Counted from the first letter of the stretch, positions 1 through 12,250 are shown. The stretch: 64,000 nucleotides of DNA from Bettongia penicillata ogilbyi (GCA_023548195.1 JAJHZJ010000694.1:1426001-1490000); one strand, 5' to 3'. Made by a program: numbers and translations. The notes: generated by a model not told the origin, from the letters alone.

Positions 1-284
1 AACCACAGGAATCCAGGAACTGGAGTCTGAATACTCCTTTGTAAAAGCTAACTGATATTAAATGGTTAAATAGAGCTCAAGAGTTAATGATTGGCTCCTC
101 CAAAAAATGACACAGCTGAGGGGAGTCCTAGCAGACAGCAACAGAAAAAGATTGCAGGATTCTAGGCTAACAGAATCCTGAGGGGGTAGATATAGCTGAT
201 CTGGCTCTGGTAGAGAGAGCCAAAGAATTCTCATTATCTAGCCTTCTCTCTGTTTCTGTCTCTCTGTTTCTGTCTGTCTATCTA

Positions 285-317
<33 letters not shown>

Positions 318-1139
318 GTTTCTATCTCTCTTTCTCTGCCTCTTTTTCTCTATCTCTGTGTGTCTGTCTGTCTTTACCCCTCCTCCCCTCCCCCGCAGGA
401 AATGTCCAGGGACCAAAGGCTAAATACTTCCAGCCAGGCAGGTGGTAGTCTAGAAATGAAAGAATTAATCACTTTGCTATGATGAAGAAACCCTGAATCT
501 CTTGGTCCTTCCCTACCCCCATGACAGGGGCAGGACAGTTGGATGTTGTAACAGTTAAAAGGAGAAACAGCTTTCAATTGACTCTTTTCTGATGCCCCTT
601 CAGTTGACATCATGCAACTCCAAGACTTCCAGTATGGAGCAGAGGATGGCCTGACCCTTCCCCATGCTAGCATCACGGTTACTACTTTCATAATGCACCG
701 TAAGAGGACTCCACTAGGCAAATTTGCACCTGGCTCTATGGACATTGTTTCTGCCTTGTGTTCCTTTTTCTGAGCAGATAACCAAGTATCATCCTCAAAA
801 TGAACAAGTCCTTGATTGAAGGTGACCTTGTGAGTTCAGGAGATCTTGGAGATCTTGTGTGTGAAGTTGACTGGTAAATTTCCTCATTGGTAAAGATGTC
901 CAGCAACAAGAGGAAGAGACCAATAAAACATGGCCTTTGAAGGACAAGGTGCAAAGGTGAGGTGAACTGTAAAATGTTTCATCAGCACTTCTACACACTA
1001 TTTCATGCTCTGATGAGGTTTAAACATCAGCCTCTGTGAACAGATTGTAAAATGAATAAATTGTAAAATTTATTTTTAAATTGTCAAATATTTAGATTGT
1101 AAAATATAAGCGGTAATTATGTGTGCAATTGATGGAATA
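1..1139. other. Upstream intergenic DNA, no gene recognised
   Basis: Apart from the pyrimidine tract at 240-372 I see nothing I can name. The minus-strand frame 374-745 (123 codons) has no family features and crosses low-complexity sequence, so I treat it as chance. Confidence 0.5.
240..372. repeat. (TCTCTG)n pyrimidine-rich low-complexity tract
   Basis: Irregular tctctg/tctgtc units over about 130 bp on the plus strand. Confidence 0.9.
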
Positions 1140-1378
1140 ATAAGAGGCATACTCCCCATGGGGAGAAGTTGCAAAGAAGCAAATTGAGGCTCAGTATCAG
1201 TAAAAATTTCCCAATGGAGCTGCCTAGTATTGGAATGGGCTTCCCTGAGAGGTGATAGATTGGTTATCCCTTCCTGGAGGGCTTCAAGCAGAAACCGGAC
1301 AAACATCTGTCAGGTATGGGCTGGGCTCAATTGCCATTGAGATCCTTTACAACTCTCATGATCTGTGACTCTGTGAAC
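1140..1378 (+). mobile_element. CR1/L3-type LINE 3' end
   Basis: Plus-strand landmarks of the CR1/L3 end: gcaaagaagcaaattgaggctcagtatcag, ggaatgggcttccctgagagg, gagggcttcaagcagaaac and ttgagatcctttacaact then atgatctgtgactctgtg. Confidence 0.65.
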
Positions 1379-1654
1379 TTAAGTTACAGCATCCTGTTTT
1401 TAAGTTATATGGCAATGTGTGCTGTGCTGTTAATATGTGTTTTGAGTCTCTGAGGTTTAGTACTTCTTTTGTGTGTAGGGATAAAATTTCTGCCCTGTAC
1501 TGCATTCACAGGACACATCGAATACCTTTTTTTTTTACCCCTTCCTTTGAGGAGAACTAAACAGGAGCCAGAAACCTAAGCTCTAAATAATTTGTCTCTT
1601 GGGCACCAAGGTAGGAATTTAACAAGCTAAAGAAAATGAAAAAGGAGAGCCCAG

Positions 1655-1858
1655 GGCCCCAGGGGAGGAGAACCTGCAGCCTTGGGGCCACTTGTGGCCC
1701 TCCAGGTCCTCAAGTGTGACCCTTGCATGAATCCAAACTTCACAGAACAAATTCCCTTAATAAAAGGATTTGTTCTGTAAAACTTGGACTCAGTCCAAGT
1801 CCTTACACAAGGACCTAGAAGGACCTCAAGTCTGCAGGCTCCCCACCCCTGGCCTAAG
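1655..1858. mobile_element. Palindromic hAT-type MITE (near full-length)
   Basis: The ends are inverted repeats: CAGGGGaggagaacctgcag (from 1660) and ctgcaggctccccacCCCTG (to 1851). The middle is also an inverted repeat around ttaataaaaggatttgttct, with ggccactt/ggccctcca arms. The whole element is a long imperfect palindrome without coding capacity. The CAG...CTG ends suggest hAT; target duplications are not clear. Confidence 0.6.
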
Positions 1859-2094
1859 CCTCCCCTCTCTTGGACTGAACTTCATCTAAACCACACACTC
1901 TGGAGTCTAGACCTCAGAAGGGCACCTGACTTCTGAAAGGAGTTGGCACAGTGCCCCAGCCCATGAACCTTATTGTTACAAAAAGAAATCATAAAGTTAT
2001 GAGAGACCTTAGCTATAATCTAATCCAATTCCCTTATCTTACAGATGAGGAAACTGAGGTCAAGAGATGAACCTATTCACTGTTCAAAGGCTGT

Positions 2095-2312
2095 ATCAAT
2101 TGTTAGACCTCCATGACATTTTCCCTGATCCCTCTCTCTTCTGTGTAAGCATTTTATCATTCCTTGAGAACCAGGACTAGGTCTTCTTTACTGCATATCT
2201 CTTTTAGCACACGTGCACAGAACCCTAAACACAATAATACGATGAGCGCTCACATTTCTACAGCTATTTACTATTTTCAAAACTCTTACTAAATGCTTGT
2301 TGAATAAGTAAA
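2095..2312 (+). mobile_element. L2 3' end
   Basis: Decayed L2 tail: ttttccctgatccctctc, ttgagaaccaggactaggtc, agaaccctaaacacaataa and the end aaatgcttgttgaataagtaa. Confidence 0.5.
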
Positions 2313-2319
2313 TAAATAT

Positions 2320-3475
2320 AAAAATTTACAAAATGTAAATTGGGAGTAATTGTTTTTAGTGGGGTTTTTTTAAAGCCACAGAACGTTAGAATTTAAGGGC
2401 CTCAGAAGTCATGTAGTATAGCTCTTGTTCTATAGAGGAGGAAAAGAAGCCCCAAAGAGGATAATCTACTTCCCTACTCCATTTAAAATGCTACTGGCTT
2501 TTCAAAACTTTGACTTAAATGAAATGTTGAGGAAATATTAACACAAGGTACACTAGCACTATTGCAAAGTAATTTCTATAGCACATACTCTGCATTAGTA
2601 ATTATTTTTTCCTTAATGTAGCCATATTTAAAACATTTTTTAAAAACCTATGAAACTGAAACTAAAGAAAATACTGAGGTAGGAAGGCAAATTTCCTTGA
2701 GATACTAGAGTCCCCGATGGTGAAGCTAATATTAGATTTTTCCATGACCCCAAAGTCTGCAGACAGACAACTTTTAAAAGAAAGTCAGTAAAGATAATAG
2801 GTGCTTCACATCAGATTTAAAGCTCAGAGCTCTTGTATTTTCAAAGATTCAAGTAGTATATCAAATAAATTAATTCCCACACCCCCCAAAACCATATCCT
2901 TCAGCGTAGCCTAAGAGAGAGTTTTATTCCTTTTTCAACAAAAATCCTGAAATATATTATTATTCATTTCTAACCATGACTAGCCACCTTGGGGCCAGAC
3001 TGCTTTTTTTGGGAAGTATTTCCAACTAACTAAATCTTCAGAAGAAGAGAGATATTGTAGAATCAGGGTCTCTTTAAACTCTCTCAAAGTTAGATATATT
3101 TGGATTTGTCAAATTAGTTGCTGTATCACCCTGAATCTAGGTCCTAAAAGATCTTTCCAAATGAGACCTTACAGAGATTAGATACTCAATAAAAACAGAT
3201 TGATTTGATTTTGAGGCAACCTGACATGATTTGGAAAAAATACTAGGAAATGTAGGTAAAAAGAATGTGGCAGGTTCTGTCTGCTTTTTCTAAAGGTGGG
3301 GGTAGTTTTGGTAACCCATTTCACTTAAGTATCTGAAGAATCTTAGTCACAGGTGATTGTCAGGACAATGGCGTAACATATGATGGGTGGAAGTAGACTA
3401 CAGCATTATTACCAAGGATAGTAGCATGAAAGGTACCATTCAGAATATGTATAATTGATTATGTCCAAAGGCTTA
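2320..3475. other. AT-rich intergenic DNA, nothing recognised
   Basis: No ORF of note and no clear repeat landmarks. Probably ancient decayed repeat. Confidence 0.5.
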
Positions 3476-3480
3476 GCCTA

Positions 3481-3687
3481 AAAAGGCTGAGGTCTCCCAG
3501 CGCATCCTGGGCCATCTCCAGTCATCCTGATGAATCACTGGATCCAGATGGCTCAGGAGGAGAACGTGAGGCTGTTGACCTTGCAGAGCCCTCCCTCACT
3601 CAAAACAAAGTCAAGTACAAGTCATGTCATCATCTCCCCAATGTCATGGTCTTCTTTGAAAATAGACGAACACAGTAACAACAACTG
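3481..3687 (+). mobile_element. SINE with RTE-like 3' tail
   Basis: Starts aggctgaggtctcccagcgc, continues ctggatccagatggctcagg, and ends gtcatggtcttctttgaaaa then cgaacacagtaacaacaac. The end resembles the 3' tail of the RTE-like LINEs at 34993 and 60182. A reverse copy lies at 44987. Confidence 0.65.
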
Positions 3688-3939
3688 AATAGAGCTGCTC
3701 AGGTAGTGATAACAAGGGATAACAGATGGATAGACCGAATATAAGAGTGGTACCCATGGAATACTGTTAGGAACAGTTGTAAGCAGTACTGTTGGAAGGA
3801 ATACCCTTGTCTATGAAAACACAGATTCAGTGAAATGCTATTGGTTTGATCACCGGCAACAAGTAGAGAAGTAAAGTAGAATCAAAGCAAGGACTTTGGC
3901 TACATTATAATCTCCTATCTAATTCAAACAGCTAGTGTG

Positions 3940-4097
3940 GTCATTTAAGTTGTTTGCCTCAGTTTTTTTATCTGTAAAATGGGGATAATAATAGCATCTA
4001 CCTCTCAGGGATTTTGTGAGGAACAAATGAAATAATGATTATAAAGCACAGTGCCTGGCACATAATAAGTGCTATATAAATGTTAGTATTTATTATT
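3940..4097 (+). mobile_element. MIR 3' half
   Basis: tgtttgcctcagtttttttatctgtaaaatggggataataatagcatctacctc, then gcacagtgcctggcacataataagtgc. A marsupial-type SINE follows directly. Confidence 0.8.
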
Positions 4098-4305
4098 TGA
4101 GGCAGCTAGGTGATACAATAGACAGAGCACTAGGTTTAGGAAGATGTGAGTTCAAATCTATTCATGGGCAAGTCACTTAACCGCATTTGCCTCAGTTTCC
4201 TCACCTGTAAAATGAGTGGGAGAAGGTAACGGCAAACCATTCCAGTGTCTCTGCCAAGAAAACCCCAAATGGGGTCATGAAGAGTGAGACATAACTGAAA
4301 AAAAG
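4098..4305 (+). mobile_element. tRNA-derived marsupial-type SINE
   Basis: Begins ggcagctaggtgatacaatag, has a B-box-like gagttcaaatc, ggcaagtcacttaac, cagtttcctcacctgtaaaatga, and ends ggggtcatgaagagtgagac. Part of the tRNA region is deleted. Confidence 0.8.
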
Positions 4306-5745
4306 AAAACCAAACATGAAAATGTATTATGTTAGCTATTCAAACAAAATCACAGAAAGATTTTTAAGAGGTGACCTCTAAGAGATGGAGGTCATCACAG
4401 CAGTTGCTCAGACAACTTGGAAAGCCATCACAGTTTCTGCTACTATATTTTTTACCCAAATAACCTTGAAACTCTGACAGTGAAACAATAGTATAGTTAT
4501 TTCAGACTTCCCTGAATTCTTTCTTGATACTAAACTGAAACTGAATTCCAAACTCGATAGGCCAGGACTAGAAAAGTGATGGACTAGCCACTGCTATAGA
4601 GAAAACAGTGCCAGTAGTAGGAGCTCAATAGCTGAAGGACCCATAGCAGAAACAGAAAGACTGGACCACATGGAATGCTCACCTAACTGCAGACCAAATG
4701 ACTGTGGCAAATCGAGATCACATTTAACCTGACTTGACACCTTGTTACTTCCTAGGTACCAAAATGCTTACTCCCAAGGGCAACTTTGTGTTTAGGTGTT
4801 CATGGGCATCTGTACTTGCAGAACAATTTTCACCATATAATAAATTCAGATTTGTTTCCTTTTAAAATAATTGGATGAATAACTTTGCCAATTATCTTTA
4901 GTAATTGTCCAATTAAACCAACTAAAAGCTAAATCAGGAGGGAATGAGGTTCAGCACAAAGAATCATGGATATCACCAAATGCTAAGTGTCAAAGTAGGT
5001 CATTCCCTACTAAATTTTGACACAAAGTTTCCAAGTTGACACAACATGTATATCCTGCCTATCTGATCCATATCTTCTGTATTCCCATTTATTGCTACAG
5101 TAGAACTCAGGCACTTACCATCTGGGGACTAGACTATCAGGGCCTCTTTCCCATAGTCAGTACTGCTCAATTCAATCTATTTTTAGCGTCTCTTTCCAAA
5201 CTGTTTTCTGTGGTTGTCCCTTAACTATGCTACTGTACTACCCCATTCCTCTTAGTTCCACGATGGCTTTCCATTTCTTTTGTCCAAAATCCTTATTCTG
5301 TGTTTTGAAACCCTTCCTTGGGATCCCCAAACACTGCTCATCTTCAGTTTTGGCTTCCTTTCTTTACTTACCTGAGACTCACTTATCCAAATTTCCTTTC
5401 CTCTTTTTTTTTTTTTTTTTTTTTGCTTTCTTGACTGTTTCTTCCCATTCTACTAAACTTTCTAACTTTACTTAAACCATTCACATTCTACTTCTGTGAA
5501 GCTTTCAGTTTGATCAGAAATGAGTTCTTTTCCTTGGCTATTCCTTCTGATCTATATACACATCAAGTATCTATTTATCCCTGCCTTCCAGTCCTAAACT
5601 ATATTTACTCTTACTTCCTATATCATGTCAGTGACATACTGTCCATTCATTTGCTGGTTTAATATTTCTGTTGTATTATTTCAGTATCTGTACGCTTGAA
5701 TATATTTAGATCAGCTTTTAGAGGGGAGGTATGATCCGTATATTA

Positions 5746-6000
5746 GGGCAACCTGGTGGTGCAGTGGCTACAGGGCTCGGTCTAAAGTCACGAAGACACA
5801 CCTTTCTGAGTTCAAATCTGACCTTAGACACTTGCTATGTGACTCTGGGCAAGTCACCTAACCTAATTTGTCTCAGTTTCCTCGTCTGTAAAATGAGCTG
5901 AAGAAGGAAATGGCAAACCATTCTAGTATCTTTCCAAGAAAACTCCAAATGAGGTCATGGAGAGTCAGACATGACTGAAAAAACTGCAACAACAACAAAA
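5746..6000 (+). mobile_element. tRNA-derived marsupial-type SINE
   Basis: Nearly full-length: ggcaacctggtggtgcagtgg, gagttcaaatctgacc, gggcaagtcac, cagtttcctcgtctgtaaaatgagc, ggcaaaccattctagtatct, and a tail with cagacatgactgaaaaaactgcaacaacaac. Confidence 0.85.
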
Positions 6001-6599
6001 ATGAGCAGTCTGTTAATCTCCTAGTATATTGCCACAACATCACACACAATTCCATCCTTGATGAAGGTTATGAGGAATGGTGCTGGCAATAGGAAATGAA
6101 GCCAAAGTGGGGCACTAGCTGAAGCCTGCAGCAGAAATAACTCAAAATTTCAAGGAGTTATAATTTGGTCACTGTAGGTACTAGCCCAGACTGAAACCCT
6201 TCTATAACTTAGAAGATGATCCTCATATAGTTGTTATGGCCGATTGTTTTCATAATTCATAAAATTGGAATATTCATCACTCTTCAGCCAAACTGGTAAT
6301 GAGCTGGACCAAGCCTCAGATAAAAGACTGGTCTATCACCAAGCCCAAACTCAAAAGTCTTACCAGGTTAGTAGATCTTGTATTCTGTTGGTATAGCCTT
6401 GGAGAAACCAGGATCACCTTCATGACACAATGAAGCATCAGAAGATTTTGGTAGCAGAGGCAGAAATATAGTTTCCAAAACAGGAAGCTTCCAAGAGTTG
6501 GGAAACCAGAGAAAAGAGGCTAGTTCTAGATTTTCCTTTTGATGTCAACCCTCCTTGTCCTTTCTACAGCCTTTCTCCTTAAAGCACTCTTTGAAAATA

Positions 6600-7030
6600 A
6601 AAAAAAAACCCACACAATTATTTAAGCATTTTCCTTTTTTATTATTAACTTAACCTTAAACAAACACCACAAGGAATGAGAGACTATATAAGAAACTATA
6701 AACTATTATGTATCATGTTTTATATGTCTACATTAAATGTGATGTTAGTAATTCCTCTTCTGAATTTGTTTTCTCTTATGCATTTAATGCTGTGTTGATG
6801 TTCATTTCCCTTTTGGTCTCTATCATTTTTCACCAACTCACCATCTCCTCCCACCCACCTCCCACCCCTCAGTCCTCCCTTGTAATAAATAAGTATAGTC
6901 AAGCAAAACAAACCAACACAATGACTGTCTGAAAATATGTCTCACCCTGCACCTCTCATCTGCCACCTCTATCAAGAGATGGGAGGCAAGTTTCATCATC
7001 AGTCTTCTGAAGTCATAATTGATCACAGAC
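6600..7030 (-). mobile_element. Possible L1-type 3' UTR, reversed
   Basis: T-rich start, then sequence that on the minus strand resembles an L1 3' UTR (plus strand agagatgggaggcaagtttcatcatcag). No coding part is attached. The short ORFs on both strands here are chance. Confidence 0.3.
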
Positions 7031-8340
7031 CCACTCTTTCTTAATACTGTTTATTCCTGCCTCTGAGACCCAGCTCTGTCCCTAATGTTTTCCTACCTCT
7101 CTGACTGCTTCTTGTTAGTATAGCTTAGGTATGGCCACAAACCTACCCACAGAAACAGTGTAGCCTGCGGGCATGGTATCCAATATGGTACACACACAGA
7201 ACCCCTAACTTTTCTCTGAAACACCACACTGATCAAACTGAAACACCTCATTCACCTCAACCAACCTGCTCTCATACTGTCAGGTCTGGGGACTTTTTTA
7301 GGGGGAAGAGTGGGAGCAGCCATGGTCACAGTCACTTAGCTACAACTCACCAGTCTCTCTGGATCCAAGGAGTGATGCTGGTACAGAGATGCACTCCTAC
7401 TATTTGCCAATACAGCATCTGAGCCCCCACCAGTATACTTTCCATTTAAATGAGATCAGTCAGCATGACACCATTAATATTGAAAACATTTGTTTAACAG
7501 GGCAAAGCAAAAACCAATAATAATATTTACTTATTAGAAGGCAAAAGCAGGCATGATCATGATATCATAGTCTACCCACAAATGTAGATCTTACTCGCAC
7601 ATCAAAGTACACAGTGTCTAGGAGGGAGGGTGGACACACAACTATTGAAACCTACTGAGAAACACATAAATGAAAGAAGCATGCTGCTTAAAGCAACTCG
7701 CAACTCTGGATTGCAGGCCATGATGTTCTAGGACCCTTTGGGACAATCTGCTCCACAAAAAACTACTTCCCTGCTAGCTGTGCCCCTTCTGGACCTTACT
7801 GATCTGCTTTACAGAGCCAATCCTATTCTGCTCCTGAGCCAATGAAGAACCCCTTAAAACTGAGAACTGATTTCTCTTTTCACAAAAATTAAAGCAACAC
7901 TGCACTTTTTAGTCTCAAGAAGTTCCTCTAAGCCAAAGAACTGCAACACTATTCAATGTGACCCCTTGGGCAATGCAGATAAACGTTGCTAGATTTTTAT
8001 TCAACAGATTTCTGCTTTTCTCCAATCAGTTTCTAGAAAGGCAAAACCTCTTCTCTGATAAGCATAGGTCACATCCTGTCTCCTGTATTTGAGTGTTATA
8101 TAACCAACTACCATAATCTACTTGTGTGTCCTACAGATATATCAAATTCACCAAGGTCAGATTTGAACTCACTATCCTCCCTCTTGCTCACAAAAATCTG
8201 TTCTTCCTCCCAACTTTTCTATTTCTGTGGCTGATACCACCATCATCCTTGTCAATTCTCCTTCCATAAGATTTCTTGCATCTGTTCCTTGTTCTCCACT
8301 CTCATTGCCAGTTCCCTAGTTCAAGCCTATTCGTTATCTA
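7030..8340. other. Intergenic DNA, nothing recognised
   Basis: Contains repeat-like but unnamed sequence (for example 7260-7870). No coding signal. Confidence 0.4.
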
Positions 8341-8344
8341 TTGC

Positions 8345-8600
8345 AGAGAGGCAATGTGGTATAGTAAAAAGAGTACAGGAATTGAAGGTCAAGAGAGAGC
8401 TGGGTTGAAATCCTGATTCTTTTGCTTATTAGTTGAGAATCTGTGGCAATTATTTAACCTCTCTGAGCTTGTTACCTTATCTAAAAAATGTGGACAAACA
8501 GTGCTGGTAATTCTTACCTCACTGAATTGTTCTGAGGATGGAAGATCATGTATACAAAGCAGCTTACAAAACCTAAAACACTTTATAAACGCCAGCTATT
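8345..8600 (+). mobile_element. MIR, near full-length
   Basis: ggcaatgtggtatagtaaaaagagtac, gggttgaaatcctgattctt, atttaacctctctgagcttg, ttacctcactgaattgttctgagg and aaaacactttataaacgcc occur in MIR order. Confidence 0.8.
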
Positions 8601-8619
8601 AGTAGACTATTGCCATACT

Positions 8620-9430
8620 TTGGGGTTTTTTTTAACTGATCTTTTCATCTCTGGTCTCATCTTTTTCCAGTTCATCTTTCACACTAATGCCGAAACATCT
8701 TTCTTAATGTACAGGTCTAATCATGTGACTTCTTGGTTCAAAAGAAAAACTTGAATGCTTCTTCATTGCCTAAAGGGTAAAGTTGTTGTTGCTGAGTTGT
8801 GTCCAACTCTTTGTAATGACATTTTGGATTTCTTGGCAAAGAAACTGGAGTGGTTTGCCATTTTCTTCTCCAGTTTAGTTTACAGATGAAGAGATTGAGA
8901 CAAACAGGTCCAGGTTCACATAGCTGGGAAATGTCTGTGGCCAGATTTAAACTAGGGAGATGAGCTTTCCTAACTTCAGGCCTGTGGATACACTGTACCA
9001 CCTACCTGCCCTAAATAAAGGATCAAAGCCAAAACTCATCCTGGCATTCAAGACTCTCCATTATCTGTTCCAACCTGCCTTGTTTTATATCGCTCCCCTC
9101 TACACACTCTGTTTTAGTCAACCAAGACTTCTATTTCCAACCATACCATCCCCCATCCTTGAAATAGACTCACTCCAAATCTTTGCCAATTGAAAGTCTT
9201 CTCTTCCTTCAAGATCTAGATGAGACAGCAATTGTTTCATGAAGACTTCTTGATCCCCTTCCTTCCCCAAAACTCTTCTGTATCTCTCTTTGATCTCTCT
9301 TAAGAAATTAGTGAATTCTAAATTATATTACAACTATTTGAGCATATACATTTTTCTTCATTAGATTTTTAAACTCTGATGGCAGGGACTTGGTTTTCCA
9401 GACTTCTCTCAAGGACATATGCTTCTTTTA
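8620..9430 (+). mobile_element. L2 3' region, split by a SINE
   Basis: L2-type sequence (gtctaatcatgtgacttctt, then ctggcattcaagactctcc, and the decayed end tctgatggcagggacttgg) is collinear across the SINE at 8783-9011. Confidence 0.65.
8783..9011 (-). mobile_element. tRNA-derived marsupial-type SINE inserted in L2
   Basis: The plus strand reads ttgttgttgctgagttgtgtccaactctt, ggcaaagaaactggagtggtttgcc, and ends accacctacctgcc, the reverse of the ggcagctaggtgg start. The L2 sequence continues on both sides. Confidence 0.85.
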
Positions 9431-9549
9431 AACATATTCCAAGAGTCTATTTAAAATAGGATTTTTTAAAAACTTTGGCAACATTGAATCTTGGCACACT
9501 CATGAATCTATCTTTGAAAACAGGTATGTTCATTTTTTAAGGAATGCAA

Positions 9550-9627
9550 AAATACATATATATGTATATATTATACACACACATATATATATATACACAC
9601 ACATATATAAAACATATGTATATATGA
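9550..9627. repeat. (TA)n/(CA)n microsatellite
   Basis: Alternating tatata and cacaca runs, imperfect. Confidence 0.85.
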
Positions 9628-9689
9628 TTGATCATATTAGGGAAATTTTACCTTATAAGCAAGAATAAAAATCCTGGTTCATTAAAATG

Positions 9690-10320
9690 AGAATGAATTC
9701 AATCGAATTTTTATTTAACAAGCATTGTCAAAGCAACTACTTTTATGCAGGGTATAGTACTGGAGAATGAAGATACAAAGACAAAATGACAGAATCCCTG
9801 CCCTCAACAAACTTATTCTATTATGGGGGAGCAATATGTACACAAAAAGGGAAAAGTAAAGTACATCCAAGGTAAGGACAACGTAACTAGGGGGAACGAG
9901 GTCAGGAGAGCACTAAGAATTGGCAGGCCAAGAAAGGTAATGTGTTTGGAGGTAGCATCTGAATCAAGCCCCTTTTATGAAGGAGGCATTGGGGTGGGAA
10001 ATTCTGGGTATGGGGAGAGGAAGGAGTATAGCCTCCACATAGGAGGTCACTTATGGGGAGCAGCCATAGGCCAGTTTGCTAGGAATATTGAGTTACTGAG
10101 GGAGAGTGATTCAAAGTCAGTATGTGAAGGCAGTAGGGCCAGACTCAGCAGGCCTGGAAGTGCCAAACAGAGAAACTTGTATCCTACCTACTGACACCTC
10201 TAAAGCAGGCAGTGACATAGACAGACCCATGCTTTAGGAATATCCATTTGGTTGTTGTTAGGATAGGTAGGAGAGGTGAAGGACTGGATGCAAGGAGAAA
10301 AATTAATAAATTATTTTTAA
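9690..10320 (-). mobile_element. L2 fragment
   Basis: Plus-strand order is typical of reversed L2: ttatttaacaagcattgtcaa, gaagatacaaagacaaaatgacagaatccctgccctcaa, and later gaagtgccaaacagagaaacttgtatcct. The ORF 9823-10194 is this repeat. Confidence 0.65.
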
Positions 10321-10374
10321 TAATTTAGGAAATAGCTATCTTGTATTAGGAACTTAGATTTCTCTTGTTGTTCA

Positions 10375-10588
10375 GTTGTATCTGACTCTTTCTGACCTTG
10401 TGGACCACACCATCCATGGAGTAGCAAAGAAACTGGAGTGGTTTGTCATTTCTTTCTCTAGAGGATTAAGGCAAACAGAGGTGAAATGACTTACCCAGGG
10501 TCACACAGCTAGTATCTGAGGCTGATTTGAATTCAGGGTTTCCTAACTCCAAGTTCAGTGTTGTATATACTGAGCCACCTAGCTGCCT
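10375..10588 (-). mobile_element. tRNA-derived marsupial-type SINE
   Basis: Minus-strand copy: ttgttcagttgtatctgactc, gaaactggagtggtttgtc, cagggtcacacagctagta, gaattcagg, ending gccacctagctgcc. Confidence 0.85.
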
Positions 10589-10595
10589 TCTGGGC

Positions 10596-10716
10596 AAACA
10601 GGAGTTAAGTGACATGCCCAAGGTCACATAGCTAATAAGTGTCTGAGACTGAATTTGAACTCAGATCTTCTTAAGTCAATTCCCAGCACTCTATCCACTG
10701 AGTCTTTTAGCTCCCC
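10596..10716 (-). mobile_element. Partial SINE adjoining the previous one
   Basis: Only the tRNA-like half is left on the minus strand: aagtgacatgcccaaggtcacatagctaa, gaactcagatcttc, cactctatccactga. It follows the copy at 10375 head-to-tail, so one inserted at the end of the other. Confidence 0.7.
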
Positions 10717-11279
10717 AAACTTAGATTTAACAAATTCTAATGGTAAATCGTACACAGAAATGAGGTTTTAAGTTCATGAGATAGAAAAGAAACACAAAGA
10801 CATAAAATATTTTCAACATAAGTGAAAGCTGTAATTTGCAGTAAAAGTACTTCTGGAAAGATATGACAGAGCAATTGTGTTTGACACAATATATTAGAGC
10901 TTCTAGTTTTGCAAGAAAAGCAAAAGATATTTGAAAACTTTCAGAAAAAAATAAGAGCTGGGGAGAGATTAGGAAGAGGCACAAATGTCTTCTTAGCTCT
11001 TCTTAAAGCCATAAAAAAAAAGACAAAAAATCCCAAGCATAAAACTATTCTTCCCAAAATAAGCAGCTACAAGAGAGAGAAAACACATCTTAACATTTTT
11101 TAAAGTAGCATCTTCTCTTCAGGATATAGACATTATTTTCAAACTGAAGTACTTATTATCACTTAATACACAAACCACTAATAAAATAATAATAGCGGGG
11201 GAAAGATGCTGCCTCGACGAGAGCTGCAGTCAAGTTCAGTTAGAGCTACTGGTCTCGGCCTTGATGGACAGTGAGAGAG

Positions 11280-11690
11280 AAATTCAATTCAATTAAGTTG
11301 AATCAATATTTATGAAGTACATATTATGTGCAGAATGCTGTACCACTTGCTGAGCGGAAAGACCAAGATTTTACAAAATGAAGTCCCTATCCTCATAGAA
11401 CTAACGATCCAGAATAGGAATATGATATATGCAAAAAAATAAAAAACAAAAGTGCCTAGGAATCGTGTAATGTGTCACATAAGGTAGAAGGAATAAGAAA
11501 TTATTTCCAACTGAAGATATCATATAAGGATTCATGGAGGAGGTGGCATTTGTATTGGACCTTGAAGGCTGGGTAGGATTTTGCCAGGAAGATATTGAGA
11601 ATACCTGGCATATAATAAATGTTTAATATAAATGTTATTGATCGGTTGACTAGGAGGCAGAAGGAGTCTAGTATTTCAGTCACAAGAAAA
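11280..11690 (-). mobile_element. L2 fragment
   Basis: Reversed L2: ttatgaagtacatattatgtgc, agaatgctgtaccacttgctga, gattcatggaggaggtggca, and ttgaaggctgggtagg. Confidence 0.6.
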
Positions 11691-11734
11691 GAATGAGAAA
11701 AAATATTGAAGTGCTAAAGAACAGAATGAATATG

Positions 11735-11800
11735 TGTGCATGTGTGTGTACGTATGTATGTATGTATGTATGTATATATATATGTATGTATGTATGTGGC
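11735..11800. repeat. (GTAT)n microsatellite
   Basis: tgtgtgta followed by repeated gtat units with an internal tatata run. Confidence 0.9.
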
Positions 11801-12001
11801 ACAGTGCATAATCCATTTTGGTTCCCCCAGGAATAAGCTCATCACCTAAAACCTCAACATCATAGAGACTGCTTTAGCACTTTCAGCCGTTCTTTTGTGC
11901 CCTCAGTTGCCTCTGCCCCTCTGATCAGAGGACTGGAGGGCCAAGCAAAAAAAAAAAATTTTTCTCCCAAAGCCCCCCTTTCTAGATGACTCAAAATTTC
12001 A

Positions 12002-12250
12002 AGGCAGCTTTGTGGCACAGTGCACAGAGCATCAGGCCTGGAATCAGGAAGATTCTACTTCCTGAGTCCAAATGTAGCCTCAGATACTTACTAGCTATGT
12101 GACCTCTAGGCAAGTCACTTAACTCTGTTTGCCTCAGTTTCCTAATCTATAAAATGAGCTGGAGAAGGAAATGGCAAACCATGTCAGTATCTTTGCCAAA
12201 AATAACCTCAAATGGGGACAACAAGAGTCAGACAAAACTGAAAAACTGAA
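12002..12250 (+). mobile_element. tRNA-derived marsupial-type SINE
   Basis: Starts ggcagctttgtggcacagtg, has atgtgacctctaggcaagtcacttaac, cagtttcctaatctataaaatgagc, and ends acaagagtcagacaaaactgaaaaactg. Confidence 0.85.

Noticed and set aside
9823..10194. 123-codon plus-strand ORF
   Set aside because: It is the reverse strand of an L2 fragment, with the typical reversed L2 order.
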